DNA of 64,000 nucleotides from Rhodococcus sp. 1163 (GCF_002091985.1 NZ_MKKX01000018.1:374501-438500), one strand, 5' to 3'. Counted from the first letter of the stretch, positions 8,125-16,564 are shown. Notes: generated from the sequence alone by a model not told the origin. Translations and numbers: made by a program.

Positions 8125-8634
8125 TCAACTGCCGTCGATCTCTTCGTTTTCGAAGCGGGCATGACGTTTGCGCATGTACCAGATCGCTGCTCCCACCGCT
8201 CCGCCGCCGAGAATCGCGCCGACGACGCCACCCGCCCATGAACTGGCCTGCGAGTACACGCTCGGCTGCAAGGCAACCAGGACGCTGACGTATCCGACTG
8301 CGAAGAGCACACCCACCACGATCGCGCGAACACGAACCAGCTTCGACGCCGTGTAGAGGTTGACTCCGCGGGCCGCCGAGTAGCCTGCAGTCGCGAAGTT
8401 GATCAGTGTCGAGACGACGAGGATGCCCAGACCGATCCAGGCTCCGGTTGTGCCCGCCGCCCACGGCAATATCGCGGCGCTGATCAGCGATACCCACGCA
8501 AAGAGCTGAAAGCCGATGGCAGAGGCCTCGTTCCACACATCGCGCTGGCGTTCGTCGTCATAGAACTCATCGTCGAGATCTCCGACGAACCGCATCGCCT
8601 TGATGAACGGACCTGCCGTGATGGATGTACTCAT
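8125..8634 (-). CDS. Membrane protein paired with an XRE regulator
   Basis: 169 aa from the ATG at 8634, chosen over 8640 because GGAG sits 8 nt upstream. A soluble acidic N-terminus (FVGDLDDEFYDDERQRDVWNE) precedes four likely transmembrane segments: FQLFAWVSLISAAILPW, IGLGILVVSTLINFA, VRAIVVGVLFAVGYVSVLVA and WAGGVVGAILGGGAVGAAIW. It ends in a basic/acidic tail (MRKRHARFENEEIDGS). It starts 12 bp after the stop of the XRE gene, so they form a bicistronic unit, an arrangement known for small XRE regulators with membrane partners. No specific function is recognised. Confidence 0.7.
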   Translation of the reverse strand: MSTSITAGPFIKAMRFVGDLDDEFYDDERQRDVWNEASAIGFQLFAWVSLISAAILPWAAGTTGAWIGLGILVVSTLINFATAGYSAARGVNLYTASKLVRVRAIVVGVLFAVGYVSVLVALQPSVYSQASSWAGGVVGAILGGGAVGAAIWYMRKRHARFENEEIDGS

Positions 8635-8646
8635 GGTCATCGCTCC

Positions 8647-8880
8647 TCATGTCTCCGGTTGTGCCGCGGGCACTTCGCCTGTCGCGAAAAGTGTTTCGAC
8701 GGTGGTGTTCAATGCTGCGGCCAGCTCGAGCGCCAAATAGACACTGGGGGCATAGTCGCCTCCTTCGACGGAGACGATGCTCTGCCTACTGACTCCACAT
8801 GCTCTACCCAGCTCCGCCTGGGTGAGCCGGGCCGCTTTTCGGTGTTCACGCACCGTGTTGGTCCTGAGTGCGGCAGCCAT
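8647..8880 (-). CDS. Small XRE-family transcriptional regulator
   Basis: 77 aa from ATG 8880. Nearly the whole protein is a Cro/C1-type helix-turn-helix: VREHRKAARLTQAELGRACG, VSRQSIVSVEGGDYAPSVYL, ALELAAALNTTVETLF. It has the size and VSRQSIVSVE recognition helix of the YozG-like regulators that control an adjacent membrane-protein gene. A TTG at 8892 would add four residues. Two direct copies of CGATGACAAGT lie just upstream, probably its own operator. Confidence 0.85.
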   Translation of the reverse strand: MAAALRTNTVREHRKAARLTQAELGRACGVSRQSIVSVEGGDYAPSVYLALELAAALNTTVETLFATGEVPAAQPET

Positions 8881-8896
8881 GACGAAAGTCAAGCGG

Positions 8897-8930
8897 ACTT
8901 GTCATCGAATGTCAACCCTACTTGTCATCG
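8897..8930 (-). promoter_or_regulatory. Direct-repeat operator upstream of the XRE gene
   Basis: ACTTGTCATCG occurs at 8897-8907 and again at 8920-8930, a 23-bp period (about two helical turns), with CAAGCGG flanking on both outer sides. On the minus strand a TTGACA lies between the copies. Position and spacing suggest autoregulation by the XRE protein or the promoter itself; this is inference. Confidence 0.5.
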
Positions 8931-9014
8931 CCAAGCGGCAAGCCACATCCATTTCTGCAGGGTTCGACATCGCCGAAGCCCTTCCCCTCGGACGAATCAT
9001 CCACGCGCCGAGAA

Positions 9015-9032
9015 GTTAACAGCGGCGTAACG
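9015..9032 (+). promoter_or_regulatory. GlnR-like box upstream of urtA
   Basis: GTTAACAGCGGCGTAACG contains AC (9019-9020), nine bases, then AC (9030-9031), the AC-N9-AC pattern described for GlnR, the global nitrogen regulator of mycobacteria and relatives. It lies about 105 bp before urtA, a nitrogen-scavenging transporter, which is the expected target type. The rest of the 8931-9135 gap shows no ORF. Confidence 0.5.
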
Positions 9033-9135
9033 GACGAAATAGAGCCGTCACCGGGCAACATATCCGCGCAATACTTCCCCTTTACTGTCTGCAATCGCGA
9101 ATACAACTCCGTATACAAGCGAAAGGGCGTCAAAG

Positions 9136-10410
9136 ATGCCTGCAGTTTCCTCGAGCAAGATGGCCACACGTGTACTGGTTGCTCCTCTCGCTCTGGCCAT
9201 GGTCGGTTTGGCGCTCACCTCGTGCGGTAGCAAAGCCGGTGACACCACCTCAGCTGACGGCGCGGCAGCAGCCGAATCCTGTGTCGACACATCCGGCGAC
9301 ACCATCAAGGTCGGCTCGCTCAACTCGCTCTCCGGAACCATGGCGATCAGCGAAGTGACGGTGCGTGATTCGATCGCCCTGGCCATCGAAGAGATCAACG
9401 CATCAGGTGGAGTCGACGGCAAGCAGATCCAGGTCGTCGCCGAGGACGGCGCGTCCGAGCCCACAATGTTCGCCGAGAAGGCCGAGAAGCTGATCAGCAG
9501 TGACTGTGTCGCAGCCGTTTTCGGCGGTTGGACGTCGTCGAGCCGTAAGGCGATGTTGCCGGTGTTCGAGGACAACGACGCGCTGCTCTACTACCCCGTC
9601 CAGTACGAGGGCCTCGAGTCCTCGGACAACATCTTCTATACCGGTGCAACCACGAATCAGCAGATCATCCCCGCACTCGATTACCTGAAGGAAAAGGGCG
9701 TCAAGTCTCTGTATCTGGTCGGTAGCGACTATGTATTCCCGCAGACCGCCAACCGTGAGATCAAGGCTTACGCAGCTGCCAACGGTATCGAGATCAAGGG
9801 TGAGGACTACACCCCGCTCGGTTCGACCGACTTCTCCACTATCGTGAACAAAGTCCGCTCCGCCGACGCCGATGCCGTGTTCAACACTCTCAACGGTGAT
9901 TCCAATGTCGCTTTCTTCCGCGAATACACCAACGCGGGCCTCAAAGCTGCTGACATGCCGGTCCTCTCGGTATCCATTGCCGAGGAAGAAGTTGCCGGAA
10001 TCGGCGCGCAGAACATCGAAGGCCAGTTGACCGCGTGGAACTACTACCAGACTGTCGACAGTCCGGAAAACAAGAAGTTCGTCGCCGACTACAAGGCGAA
10101 ATATGGCGCGGACAAGCCCACCTCCGACCCGATGGAAGCCGCCTACACCTCGGTGTACCTGTGGAAGAACACCGTGGAGAAGGCAAACTCCTTCGCAGTC
10201 GGTGACATTCAAGCCGCAGCGGATGGCGTCAGCTTCGCCGCTCCCGAAGGTGAGGTCGTCATCGACGGCGCAAACCACCACATCTCGAAGACTGCACGTA
10301 TCGGCGAAGTCCGCCCCGACGGCCTGATCTACACCGTCTGGGAATCCCCGGCACCGATCGCACCCGATCCGTTCCTCGAGACCTACGAGTGGGCTTCCGA
10401 CCTCAACTAA
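9136..10410 (+). CDS. urtA: Urea/short-chain amide ABC transporter, substrate-binding lipoprotein
   Basis: 424 aa. The signal peptide ends in the lipobox LTSC (Cys30), so the mature protein is a membrane-anchored lipoprotein. The remainder is a type I periplasmic-binding fold with the UrtA/FmdD-type segments IKVGSLNSLSGTMAISE, FGGWTSSSRKAMLPVFE, LLYYPVQYEGLESS and FYTGATTNQQIIPALDYL. Known family members capture urea or short amides. It is the first gene of urtABCDE and is followed by a hairpin (10421-10479) before urtB, which could keep the binding protein more abundant than the permease. No urease genes are in this window. Confidence 0.93.
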   Translation: MPAVSSSKMATRVLVAPLALAMVGLALTSCGSKAGDTTSADGAAAAESCVDTSGDTIKVGSLNSLSGTMAISEVTVRDSIALAIEEINASGGVDGKQIQVVAEDGASEPTMFAEKAEKLISSDCVAAVFGGWTSSSRKAMLPVFEDNDALLYYPVQYEGLESSDNIFYTGATTNQQIIPALDYLKEKGVKSLYLVGSDYVFPQTANREIKAYAAANGIEIKGEDYTPLGSTDFSTIVNKVRSADADAVFNTLNGDSNVAFFREYTNAGLKAADMPVLSVSIAEEEVAGIGAQNIEGQLTAWNYYQTVDSPENKKFVADYKAKYGADKPTSDPMEAAYTSVYLWKNTVEKANSFAVGDIQAAADGVSFAAPEGEVVIDGANHHISKTARIGEVRPDGLIYTVWESPAPIAPDPFLETYEWASDLN

Positions 10411-10420
10411 TTCCCAGGCA

Positions 10421-10479
10421 CTCCGCGCAGATGAGTGGAAATGCAGCTAGCGAAAACATGTCCACTCATCTGTGCGGAG
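10421..10479. repeat. Inverted repeat between urtA and urtB (REP-like family 1)
   Basis: CTCCGCGCAGATGAGTGGA (10421-10439) pairs with its reverse complement at 10461-10479 with a single G-T wobble, around a 21-nt loop. It lies just after urtA and 21 bp before urtB. Likely effects are attenuation or protection of the urtA mRNA end. The arm GCGCAGATGAGTGGAAAT matches the arm of the hairpin at 2589-2624 at 16 of 18 positions. Confidence 0.75.
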
Positions 10480-10500
10480 CTGCACTGAAAAGGAGCGCTC

Positions 10501-11385
10501 ATGGATGTCGTAGTCGGGCAGCTTTTCACCGGCTTGAGTATTGGTTCGATTCTTCTGCTTGCCGCATTGGGACTCTCGCTGACCTTCGGTCAGATGGGTG
10601 TCATCAACATGGCCCATGGTGAGTTCATCATGGCCGGTTCGTACACCGCGTACGTCGTGCAGCAACTCTTCTCCACCGGCGGTGCATCGCTGTTCATCTC
10701 GCTGATCGTCGGGTTCTTCGTCGGCGGCGCCATGGGCGCCCTGCTCGAGGTTACGCTGATCCGTCGCATGTATCACCGCCCACTCGACACGCTGCTGGTG
10801 ACATTCGGTGTCGGGCTCATCCTGCAGCAATGTGCGCGCGATATCTTCGGCGCCCCCGCCGTCAACGTCGTCTCACCGGGCTGGCTGTCCGGTGGCATCG
10901 ACATCCTCGGCGCTGTCGTTCCCAAGACCCGCATCTTCATTCTGATTCTCGCCGTGATCTGTGTTCTCGCATTGTCGTTCGCCCTCGCGAAAACCCCGAT
11001 GGGTCGACGCATCCGCGCGGTCGTGCAGAACCGGGACCTGGCCGAGACGTCGGGCATCTCGAGCCGTCGGACCGATATTTCGACGTTCTTCATCGGGTCC
11101 GGCCTCGCCGGTGTCGCCGGTGTCGCGTTGACGCTGATCGGTTCGACGAGCTCTACCGTCGGGCAGAGCTACCTGATCGACGCATTCCTCGTGGTCGTCG
11201 TCGGCGGACTCGGCCAGATCAAGGGTGCGGTCATCGCAGCGTTCGCGCTCGGCATCCTCAATTCGTTCATCGAGTACAGCACGACAGCCTCGATCGCCAA
11301 GGTAATCGTGTTCGTGCTGATCGTGTTCTTCCTTCAAGCCCGCCCACAGGGTCTGTTCGCGGTCAAGACAAGGAGTTTGGTATGA
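10501..11385 (+). CDS. urtB: Urea/amide ABC transporter permease UrtB
   Basis: 294 aa inner-membrane permease of the LivH type with about eight hydrophobic segments. Family landmarks are LSIGSILLLAALGLSLTFGQMGVINMAHGEFIMAGSY at the N-terminus, LVTFGVGLILQQ, TPMGRRIRAVVQNRDLAETSGI (the cytoplasmic EAA-like loop contacting the ATPases) and GGLGQIKGAVIAAF. AAAAGGAG precedes the ATG. Its TGA overlaps the urtC ATG (ATGA at 11382-11385). Confidence 0.93.
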   Translation: MDVVVGQLFTGLSIGSILLLAALGLSLTFGQMGVINMAHGEFIMAGSYTAYVVQQLFSTGGASLFISLIVGFFVGGAMGALLEVTLIRRMYHRPLDTLLVTFGVGLILQQCARDIFGAPAVNVVSPGWLSGGIDILGAVVPKTRIFILILAVICVLALSFALAKTPMGRRIRAVVQNRDLAETSGISSRRTDISTFFIGSGLAGVAGVALTLIGSTSSTVGQSYLIDAFLVVVVGGLGQIKGAVIAAFALGILNSFIEYSTTASIAKVIVFVLIVFFLQARPQGLFAVKTRSLV

Positions 11386-12473
11386 GCACCTTCGTCCAGC
11401 AGCGCCGCGCATGGCTGGGATTCGCCCTCGCCGCCGTCCTCCTGTTCGCGGTCGCACCGGCCGTTCTCAGCGAGTTCCGGCTCAACCTTCTCGGCAAGTT
11501 CATCTGCTACGCCATCGTTGCGGTCGGTATCGGATTGGCCTGGGGCCGTGGCGGAATGCTCACGCTCGGCCAGGGAGTGTTCTTCGGGCTCGGCGCTTAC
11601 ATCATGGCCATGCATCTGAAGATCTCCGACGCCGACCTACGCGGCGACGCGGTGCCGGACTTCATGTCCATCGCCGGGATTCGCGAACTGCCTTCGTATT
11701 GGGTTCCGTTCGCTTCGCCGTTGGTGACGATTCTCGGGATTCTGTTCATCCCGGCTATCGTCGCGCTCGTTCTCGGCCTCGGTGTCTTCAAACGACGCGT
11801 CAAGGGGGCGTACTTCGCGATCCTGAGCCAGGCTCTCGCTGCTGCATTCGCAATTCTGTTGGTGGGTCAGCAGACCACGGGTGGGTCCAACGGGCTCAAC
11901 AGATTCCGGACGTTCTTCGGGTTCGATCTCAAGGATCCGGCCAACAAGCAGATGCTGTTCTTCATCGCGGCCGGTGTGCTGCTGGCGGTCGTCGCCATCA
12001 CTCGGCAGCTCATGTATTCGCGCTACGGGGAACTGCTCGTCGCGGTCCGCGATCAGGAAGAACGAGTGCGCTTCCTGGGGTACGACCCCGCCAATGTGAA
12101 GATCGTCGCCTACGTGAGTGCGGCATTCTTCGCCGGCCTCGCCGGGGCGCTCTTCGTGCCGATCGTCGGCATAGTCTCCCCCAACGACGTCGGCATCGTT
12201 CCCTCCATCGCGTTCCTCATCGGTGTGGCGATCGGCGGACGCAGCACGCTGCTGGGACCGGTTCTCGGCGCACTCGGTGTGGCCTGGGCGCAGACAACTC
12301 TGTCGGAACAATTTCCGTCAGGCTGGACCTACGCTCAGGGACTGATGTTCATCGTCGTGGTCGGGTTCTTCCCCGCAGGCATCGCAGGCTTGTTCGCTCT
12401 CCGAAGTCGCAAGAAAGCTGCAGACGAACCCGGTGCCGTCATCGATGTCGAAGAGAAGGAGCTCGTCACATGA
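11382..12473 (+). CDS. urtC: Urea/amide ABC transporter permease UrtC
   Basis: 363 aa from the ATG overlapping the urtB stop. A LivM-type permease with about ten membrane segments. Landmarks are CYAIVAVGIGLAWGRGGMLT, LGQGVFFGLGAYIMAMHL, YFAILSQALAAAFAIL, GSNGLNRF and AVRDQEERVRFLGYDPANVK. It forms the channel with UrtB. The C-terminal tail is acidic (VIDVEEKELVT). It overlaps urtD by the ATGA at 12470-12473. Confidence 0.93.
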   Translation: MSTFVQQRRAWLGFALAAVLLFAVAPAVLSEFRLNLLGKFICYAIVAVGIGLAWGRGGMLTLGQGVFFGLGAYIMAMHLKISDADLRGDAVPDFMSIAGIRELPSYWVPFASPLVTILGILFIPAIVALVLGLGVFKRRVKGAYFAILSQALAAAFAILLVGQQTTGGSNGLNRFRTFFGFDLKDPANKQMLFFIAAGVLLAVVAITRQLMYSRYGELLVAVRDQEERVRFLGYDPANVKIVAYVSAAFFAGLAGALFVPIVGIVSPNDVGIVPSIAFLIGVAIGGRSTLLGPVLGALGVAWAQTTLSEQFPSGWTYAQGLMFIVVVGFFPAGIAGLFALRSRKKAADEPGAVIDVEEKELVT

Positions 12474-13318
12474 CTCACCTCGACAACCATCAGCCGACTT
12501 TCGGTGGCAACGCCGGTATGTCGAGCCAGTACCTCGAAGTACGCGGGCTTACCGTGAGTTTCGACGGATTCAAGGCCAACACCGACGTAGACCTGACGCT
12601 CATGCAGGGCGATCTGCGGTTCCTCATCGGACCGAACGGTGCCGGCAAGACCACCCTGATCGACGCCATCACCGGACTGGTACCGGCAACCGGGTCGATC
12701 ACCAAGTCCGGCGTCGAACTGCTCGGTAAGAAGGTGCACCAGATCGCCAGACTCGGCGTCGGACGAACGTTCCAGACTGCCAGCATCTTCGAACAGCTCA
12801 CCGTCCTGCAGAACCTCGACATCGCAGCCGGGGCAGGACGTTCGATCATGACCATGTTGCGCCGCCGCAGTGCGGTCTCGCCCGAGATCGAGGAGGCGCT
12901 CGAGACCATCGGTCTGACCGAAGCAAGGAACAAGCCGGCGGGCATTCTTGCCCATGGTCAGAAGCAGTGGCTCGAAATCGGAATGCTGTTGGTGCAGAAC
13001 GCCGATGTACTGCTTCTCGACGAACCGGTTGCCGGGATGAGCCATGACGAACGCGAGCAGACCGGCGAATTGCTTCGTCGGATCGGCGGCGAACGGACCG
13101 TCGTCGTCGTCGAGCACGACATGGACTTCATGCGAGCATTCGCGACGTCGGTGACAGTTCTTGCCGCTGGGCGCATCCTGTCCGAAGGCACCGTCGCCGA
13201 GGTACAGGCCGACCCCAAGGTTCAAGAGGTCTACCTCGGTACCGCTGCCGCGGGCGGCGAACTCGATCAGATTGCACAGGACATCGCCGACGCCACACCA
13301 GGAGGCAAGCATGCTTGA
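12470..13318 (+). CDS. urtD: Urea/amide ABC transporter ATP-binding protein UrtD
   Basis: 282 aa, the usual size for UrtD. It has Walker A GPNGAGKTTL, a Q-loop region (GVGRTFQTASIFEQ), the UrtD-type signature ILAHGQKQWLEIGMLL, Walker B VLLLDEPVAGMS and the switch His in VVVVEHDMDFM. A roughly 20-residue extension precedes the core (MTHLDNHQPTFGG). It starts inside the urtC stop and overlaps urtE by 8 bp, showing tight coupling of the five-gene operon. Confidence 0.93.
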   Translation: MTHLDNHQPTFGGNAGMSSQYLEVRGLTVSFDGFKANTDVDLTLMQGDLRFLIGPNGAGKTTLIDAITGLVPATGSITKSGVELLGKKVHQIARLGVGRTFQTASIFEQLTVLQNLDIAAGAGRSIMTMLRRRSAVSPEIEEALETIGLTEARNKPAGILAHGQKQWLEIGMLLVQNADVLLLDEPVAGMSHDEREQTGELLRRIGGERTVVVVEHDMDFMRAFATSVTVLAAGRILSEGTVAEVQADPKVQEVYLGTAAAGGELDQIAQDIADATPGGKHA

Positions 13319-14003
13319 ACTCATCGACGTGCGTACCGGTTACGGCCGCAGCGAGGTCGTCCATGGGGCGTCACTCACCGTCCCCGCCGACGGCGTGGCC
13401 GCGGTCATGGGCCACAACGGTGCAGGCAAGACGACTCTGCTCCGAGCCGCCGTCGGCCTGCTCGCGGTCAACTCGGGGAAGGTCCTCTTCGATGGCGAGG
13501 ACGTCAGCTCGCTACGCCCCAGCGCTCGCGTCGCACGCGGTCTTGCCTATGTCCCGCAGGGCCAGCAGTCGTTCGGCCAGTTGACCACGGCCGAGAATCT
13601 GCAGGTCGTCGCCGATGGCCGTAAGCGAGGTAAGGCGTTGATCGGTGAGGCCCTCGACCTGTTTCCCGCGTTGAAGGAACTGCTCACCAGGCGTGCGGGT
13701 CTGCTGTCCGGTGGTCAACGTCAGCAGTTGGCGATTGCCCGTGCACTCATCACCGAGCCGAAGATGCTCATCCTCGACGAGCCGACCGAGGGCATTCAGC
13801 CCTCCGTCGTCGCCGAGATCGAACGCACGATTCTCGATCTCACCCGCCGCGGCGGGCTCGGGGTGTTGCTGGTGGAGCAACATATCGGATTCGCGCTCGA
13901 ATCTGCCCAGAATTACTACATTCTCGAGGCCGGGCGAATCACGTCCACCGGCCCGGGCGGTAGCGAGTCCGAAGCCGATGTACGCGCAGCCATGGCGATC
14001 TGA
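13311..14003 (+). CDS. urtE: Urea/amide ABC transporter ATP-binding protein UrtE
   Basis: 230 aa, LivF-like. It has Walker A GHNGAGKTTLL, RGLAYVPQGQQSFGQLT, signature LLSGGQRQQLAIARAL, Walker B MLILDEPTEGIQPS and LLVEQHIGFALE. It begins at ATG 13311, 8 bp before the end of urtD, with GGAGG just upstream. It pairs with UrtD to power the UrtBC channel. The GntR gene follows after 11 bp and may belong to the same transcript. Confidence 0.93.
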   Translation: MLELIDVRTGYGRSEVVHGASLTVPADGVAAVMGHNGAGKTTLLRAAVGLLAVNSGKVLFDGEDVSSLRPSARVARGLAYVPQGQQSFGQLTTAENLQVVADGRKRGKALIGEALDLFPALKELLTRRAGLLSGGQRQQLAIARALITEPKMLILDEPTEGIQPSVVAEIERTILDLTRRGGLGVLLVEQHIGFALESAQNYYILEAGRITSTGPGGSESEADVRAAMAI

Positions 14004-14014
14004 CCGGTACTTCC

Positions 14015-14692
14015 ATGCCGCGCAAGGACCTTCGCGACAAGGTGTATCTGTCGCTACGACGTGACCTCGTGTCGGGAGCGATTCCGGCAACCGAAAGACT
14101 CGGCGAGCAACGCCTGGCCGAGCGGTACAGCGTCTCGCGCACACCGGTGCGTGAGGCGCTCGCACGGCTGCTCGCAGACGGCCTGGTTCTCCGCGGCCAC
14201 GACGGATTGCACGCGTATCGACCACACGTGGACGATCTCGCCGGGCTCTACGAGCTCCGACAGACGCTGGAAATTCGCGGCATCGTCCGCGCCATCGACG
14301 ACGCGACGCTTCATCACGACGCACCGGTGATCGTCACCGAGCTCGAACTGTGGAGACGGGCACGAGAGGCCCATCCCACCGACATCACCGAAGTCGTGTC
14401 GATGGACGAGCAATTTCACACGACATTGTTGAGCGCGTCCGGGAATCCTGCGTTGACCGTCGCGCTGTGCGCCGTCAATGCCAAGGTCAGGCCGGTACGG
14501 TTGGTGGGATCGATGACCCACCAGGACATCCGATCTCGAGTCGAGGAGCACATCACGATCGGTGAGGCGGTCCTCGAAGGAAAGCTCGACGAGGCGAGGA
14601 CCGCGCTGCTCGCGCACATTTCCTCGCACGAGAAAACTGTCATCGCTCGAGCCGAACAAGCGGCGTCGATGGCGGGGGCGCTGCGAATCTGA
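14015..14692 (+). CDS. GntR-family regulator (FCD type)
   Basis: 225 aa. The N-terminal winged helix-turn-helix (RDKVYLSLRRDLVSGAIPA, then LAERYSVSRTPVREALARL) is followed by an all-helical FCD effector domain with ELRQTLEIRGIVRAIDD, VVSMDEQFHTTLLSASGNP and EHITIGEAVLEGKLDEA. FCD regulators sense small carboxylates or amino-acid derivatives. It sits between urtE (11 bp upstream) and the amidohydrolase, whose promoter region carries two palindromes that could be its operators. The ligand is unknown. Confidence 0.85.
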   Translation: MPRKDLRDKVYLSLRRDLVSGAIPATERLGEQRLAERYSVSRTPVREALARLLADGLVLRGHDGLHAYRPHVDDLAGLYELRQTLEIRGIVRAIDDATLHHDAPVIVTELELWRRAREAHPTDITEVVSMDEQFHTTLLSASGNPALTVALCAVNAKVRPVRLVGSMTHQDIRSRVEEHITIGEAVLEGKLDEARTALLAHISSHEKTVIARAEQAASMAGALRI

Positions 14693-14702
14693 AGCGTCGT
14701 AT

Positions 14703-14761
14703 TTTGGTCTCGACCAAACATTGCGAGCGTTCACTCTCTAAGTTATGGTTGGAACAACCAT
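14703..14761. promoter_or_regulatory. Two palindromes upstream of the amidohydrolase operon
   Basis: TTTGGTCTCGACCAAA (14703-14718) is a perfect palindrome and ATGGTTGGAACAACCAT (14745-14761) is a second perfect dyad with a 3-bp centre. Both share a TGGT/ACCA half-site like those of GntR/FCD regulators. The second lies only 15 bp before the amidohydrolase ATG, so binding there would block transcription or translation start. The assignment to the neighbouring GntR or TetR protein is inference. Confidence 0.55.
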
Positions 14762-14776
14762 GGTGATGGAGGTCAC

Positions 14777-16564
14777 ATGAACGAGTACCTGCCCTACGAC
14801 ACAGTGCTGACCGGCGGGACGGTCTACGACGGCAGCGGTGGGCTGGGGGTAGTTCGCAACGTAGGAATCTCGGACGGCATCGTGCGCGCGATCACGACCG
14901 AACCGCTCGCGGTCGGTCCGAGTACCGATGTCATCGACGCGACGGGACAGTGGGTCATGCCCGGTTTCGTCGACGTACACACCCATTACGACGCGGAGGT
15001 CCTGGTCGGACCAGGACTGACCGAGTCGGTTCGACACGGCGTCACCACGGTCCTGCTGGGGAACTGCTCGTTGTCGACGTTGTACTCCACTCCCGTCGAC
15101 ATCGCCGACCTGTTCAGCCGAGTCGAGGCGCTACCGCGCGAGCATGTGCTGAAGGCCGTCGATGCACACAAGACGTGGACGAATCCGAACGAGTACATCG
15201 ACGCGCTCGAGAGACTCCCCCTCGGGCCCAACATCGCGGCGCTGGTGGGGCATTCGGACCTGCGTGCCCACGTGATGGGGTTGGACCGGGCGACCGACCA
15301 CAGCCAGAAACCGACACGTGAAGAATTCTCGGCGATGGCCGATGCGCTGACCACTGCCCTGGACGCCGGGCTTCTCGGCATGTCCACCATGACCAACCCC
15401 TGGGACAAACTCGACGGTGACAGATACCGTTCGCGGTCACTGCCGTCTTCGTACGCGCGTTGGAAGGAATTCCGCGCACTGCACAAGATTCTGCGCCGAC
15501 GCGGCCGTCTGCTTCAGAGCATCCCGAATCTCAACACCAAATACGACATGATCTTCTTCCTCGGCAGCGCAACGGGACTGGGCCGGACTCCGCTCAAGAT
15601 CTCGCTTCTGGCTGCCGCCGATGCCAAAGCATCCCCCTGGATTCACCACATCTTCGGGCCGCTCGCACAACTGGTGAACGGACCCGGGCGCGGACAGTTC
15701 CGATGGCAACACCTGCCCACTACGTTCGACGTCTACTCCGACGGGATCGACCTCGTCGTCTTCGAAGAGTTCGGATCCGGCCGCGCAGCTCTGCATCTCC
15801 GAGAGGAATTGGGCCGCAACGACTTGCTGTCCGACGAGGCCTACCGCCGCTGGTTCCGCGCCGACTTCGAGAAGAAATTCAGCTCACGGGTATGGCACCG
15901 AGACTTCGCCGATGCCCAGATCACCGAATGCCCGGATGCCTCGGTCGTCGGTAAGAACATCGCCGAGGTTGCGGCCGAACGCGGCATCCACGTGGTCGAC
16001 GCATTCCTCGACCTCGTCGTCGAGCATGGCCGAAAACTGCGCTGGCACACCACTATCGCCAATCACCGACGGAAGCAGATGGACAAGCTCATCACCAGGC
16101 CGGGCGTCACCGTCGGGTTCTCCGACGCCGGGGCGCACCTACGGAACATGGCGTTCTACAACTTCGGGATCCGGTTGCTGCATCGTGTGCACGGCGCCCG
16201 CGGAGATCGACGGCCGTTCATGTCCGTGGAGAATGCCGTGTACAAGCTCAGTGGCGAGCTCGCAGAATTCTACGGCGTCGACGCAGGACACCTGAGGGTG
16301 GGTGACCGCGCCGATGTGGTCGTCATCGATCCGGCTGGCCTCGACGACGAGGTCCTCGCGTATCGCGAGGAGACGATGCCCGAGTTCGGTGGTTTGAGCC
16401 GGATGGTCAACCGGAACGATCAGGCCGTCACCGCGACGCTGATCGCCGGGCGGATCGTCTACCGTGAGGGTGAATTCGCGCCATGGTTCGGCGTATCGGA
16501 ACGCGCTGGTAGCTTCCTGCGCGCCGGTACCACCACGGCACCGCATCCACGAGAGCGAGTATGA
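14777..16564 (+). CDS. Amidohydrolase, N-acyl-D-amino-acid deacylase family
   Basis: 595 aa, longer than the roughly 480-residue classical D-aminoacylases. It has the amidohydrolase metal motif VDVHTHYDAEVL, GVTTVLLGNCSLST, HSDLRAHVMG, and the late metal/substrate block GFSDAGAHLRNMAFYN, then a C-terminal beta-domain (GDRADVVVIDPAGLDD). The family hydrolyses N-acyl-D-amino acids or related cyclic amides; the substrate is unknown. GGAGG lies 5 nt before the ATG. It is the first gene of an operon with the TetR (ATGA overlap) and a hydrolase. Its position beside urt suggests nitrogen release from amides, which is speculative. Confidence 0.8.
   Translation: MNEYLPYDTVLTGGTVYDGSGGLGVVRNVGISDGIVRAITTEPLAVGPSTDVIDATGQWVMPGFVDVHTHYDAEVLVGPGLTESVRHGVTTVLLGNCSLSTLYSTPVDIADLFSRVEALPREHVLKAVDAHKTWTNPNEYIDALERLPLGPNIAALVGHSDLRAHVMGLDRATDHSQKPTREEFSAMADALTTALDAGLLGMSTMTNPWDKLDGDRYRSRSLPSSYARWKEFRALHKILRRRGRLLQSIPNLNTKYDMIFFLGSATGLGRTPLKISLLAAADAKASPWIHHIFGPLAQLVNGPGRGQFRWQHLPTTFDVYSDGIDLVVFEEFGSGRAALHLREELGRNDLLSDEAYRRWFRADFEKKFSSRVWHRDFADAQITECPDASVVGKNIAEVAAERGIHVVDAFLDLVVEHGRKLRWHTTIANHRRKQMDKLITRPGVTVGFSDAGAHLRNMAFYNFGIRLLHRVHGARGDRRPFMSVENAVYKLSGELAEFYGVDAGHLRVGDRADVVVIDPAGLDDEVLAYREETMPEFGGLSRMVNRNDQAVTATLIAGRIVYREGEFAPWFGVSERAGSFLRAGTTTAPHPRERV

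Noticed and set aside
10830-11381. N-terminal extension of UrtC inside urtB
   Set aside because: The frame overlaps urtB coding and has Arg/His-rich non-membrane sequence; the ATG overlapping the urtB stop gives a standard UrtC.
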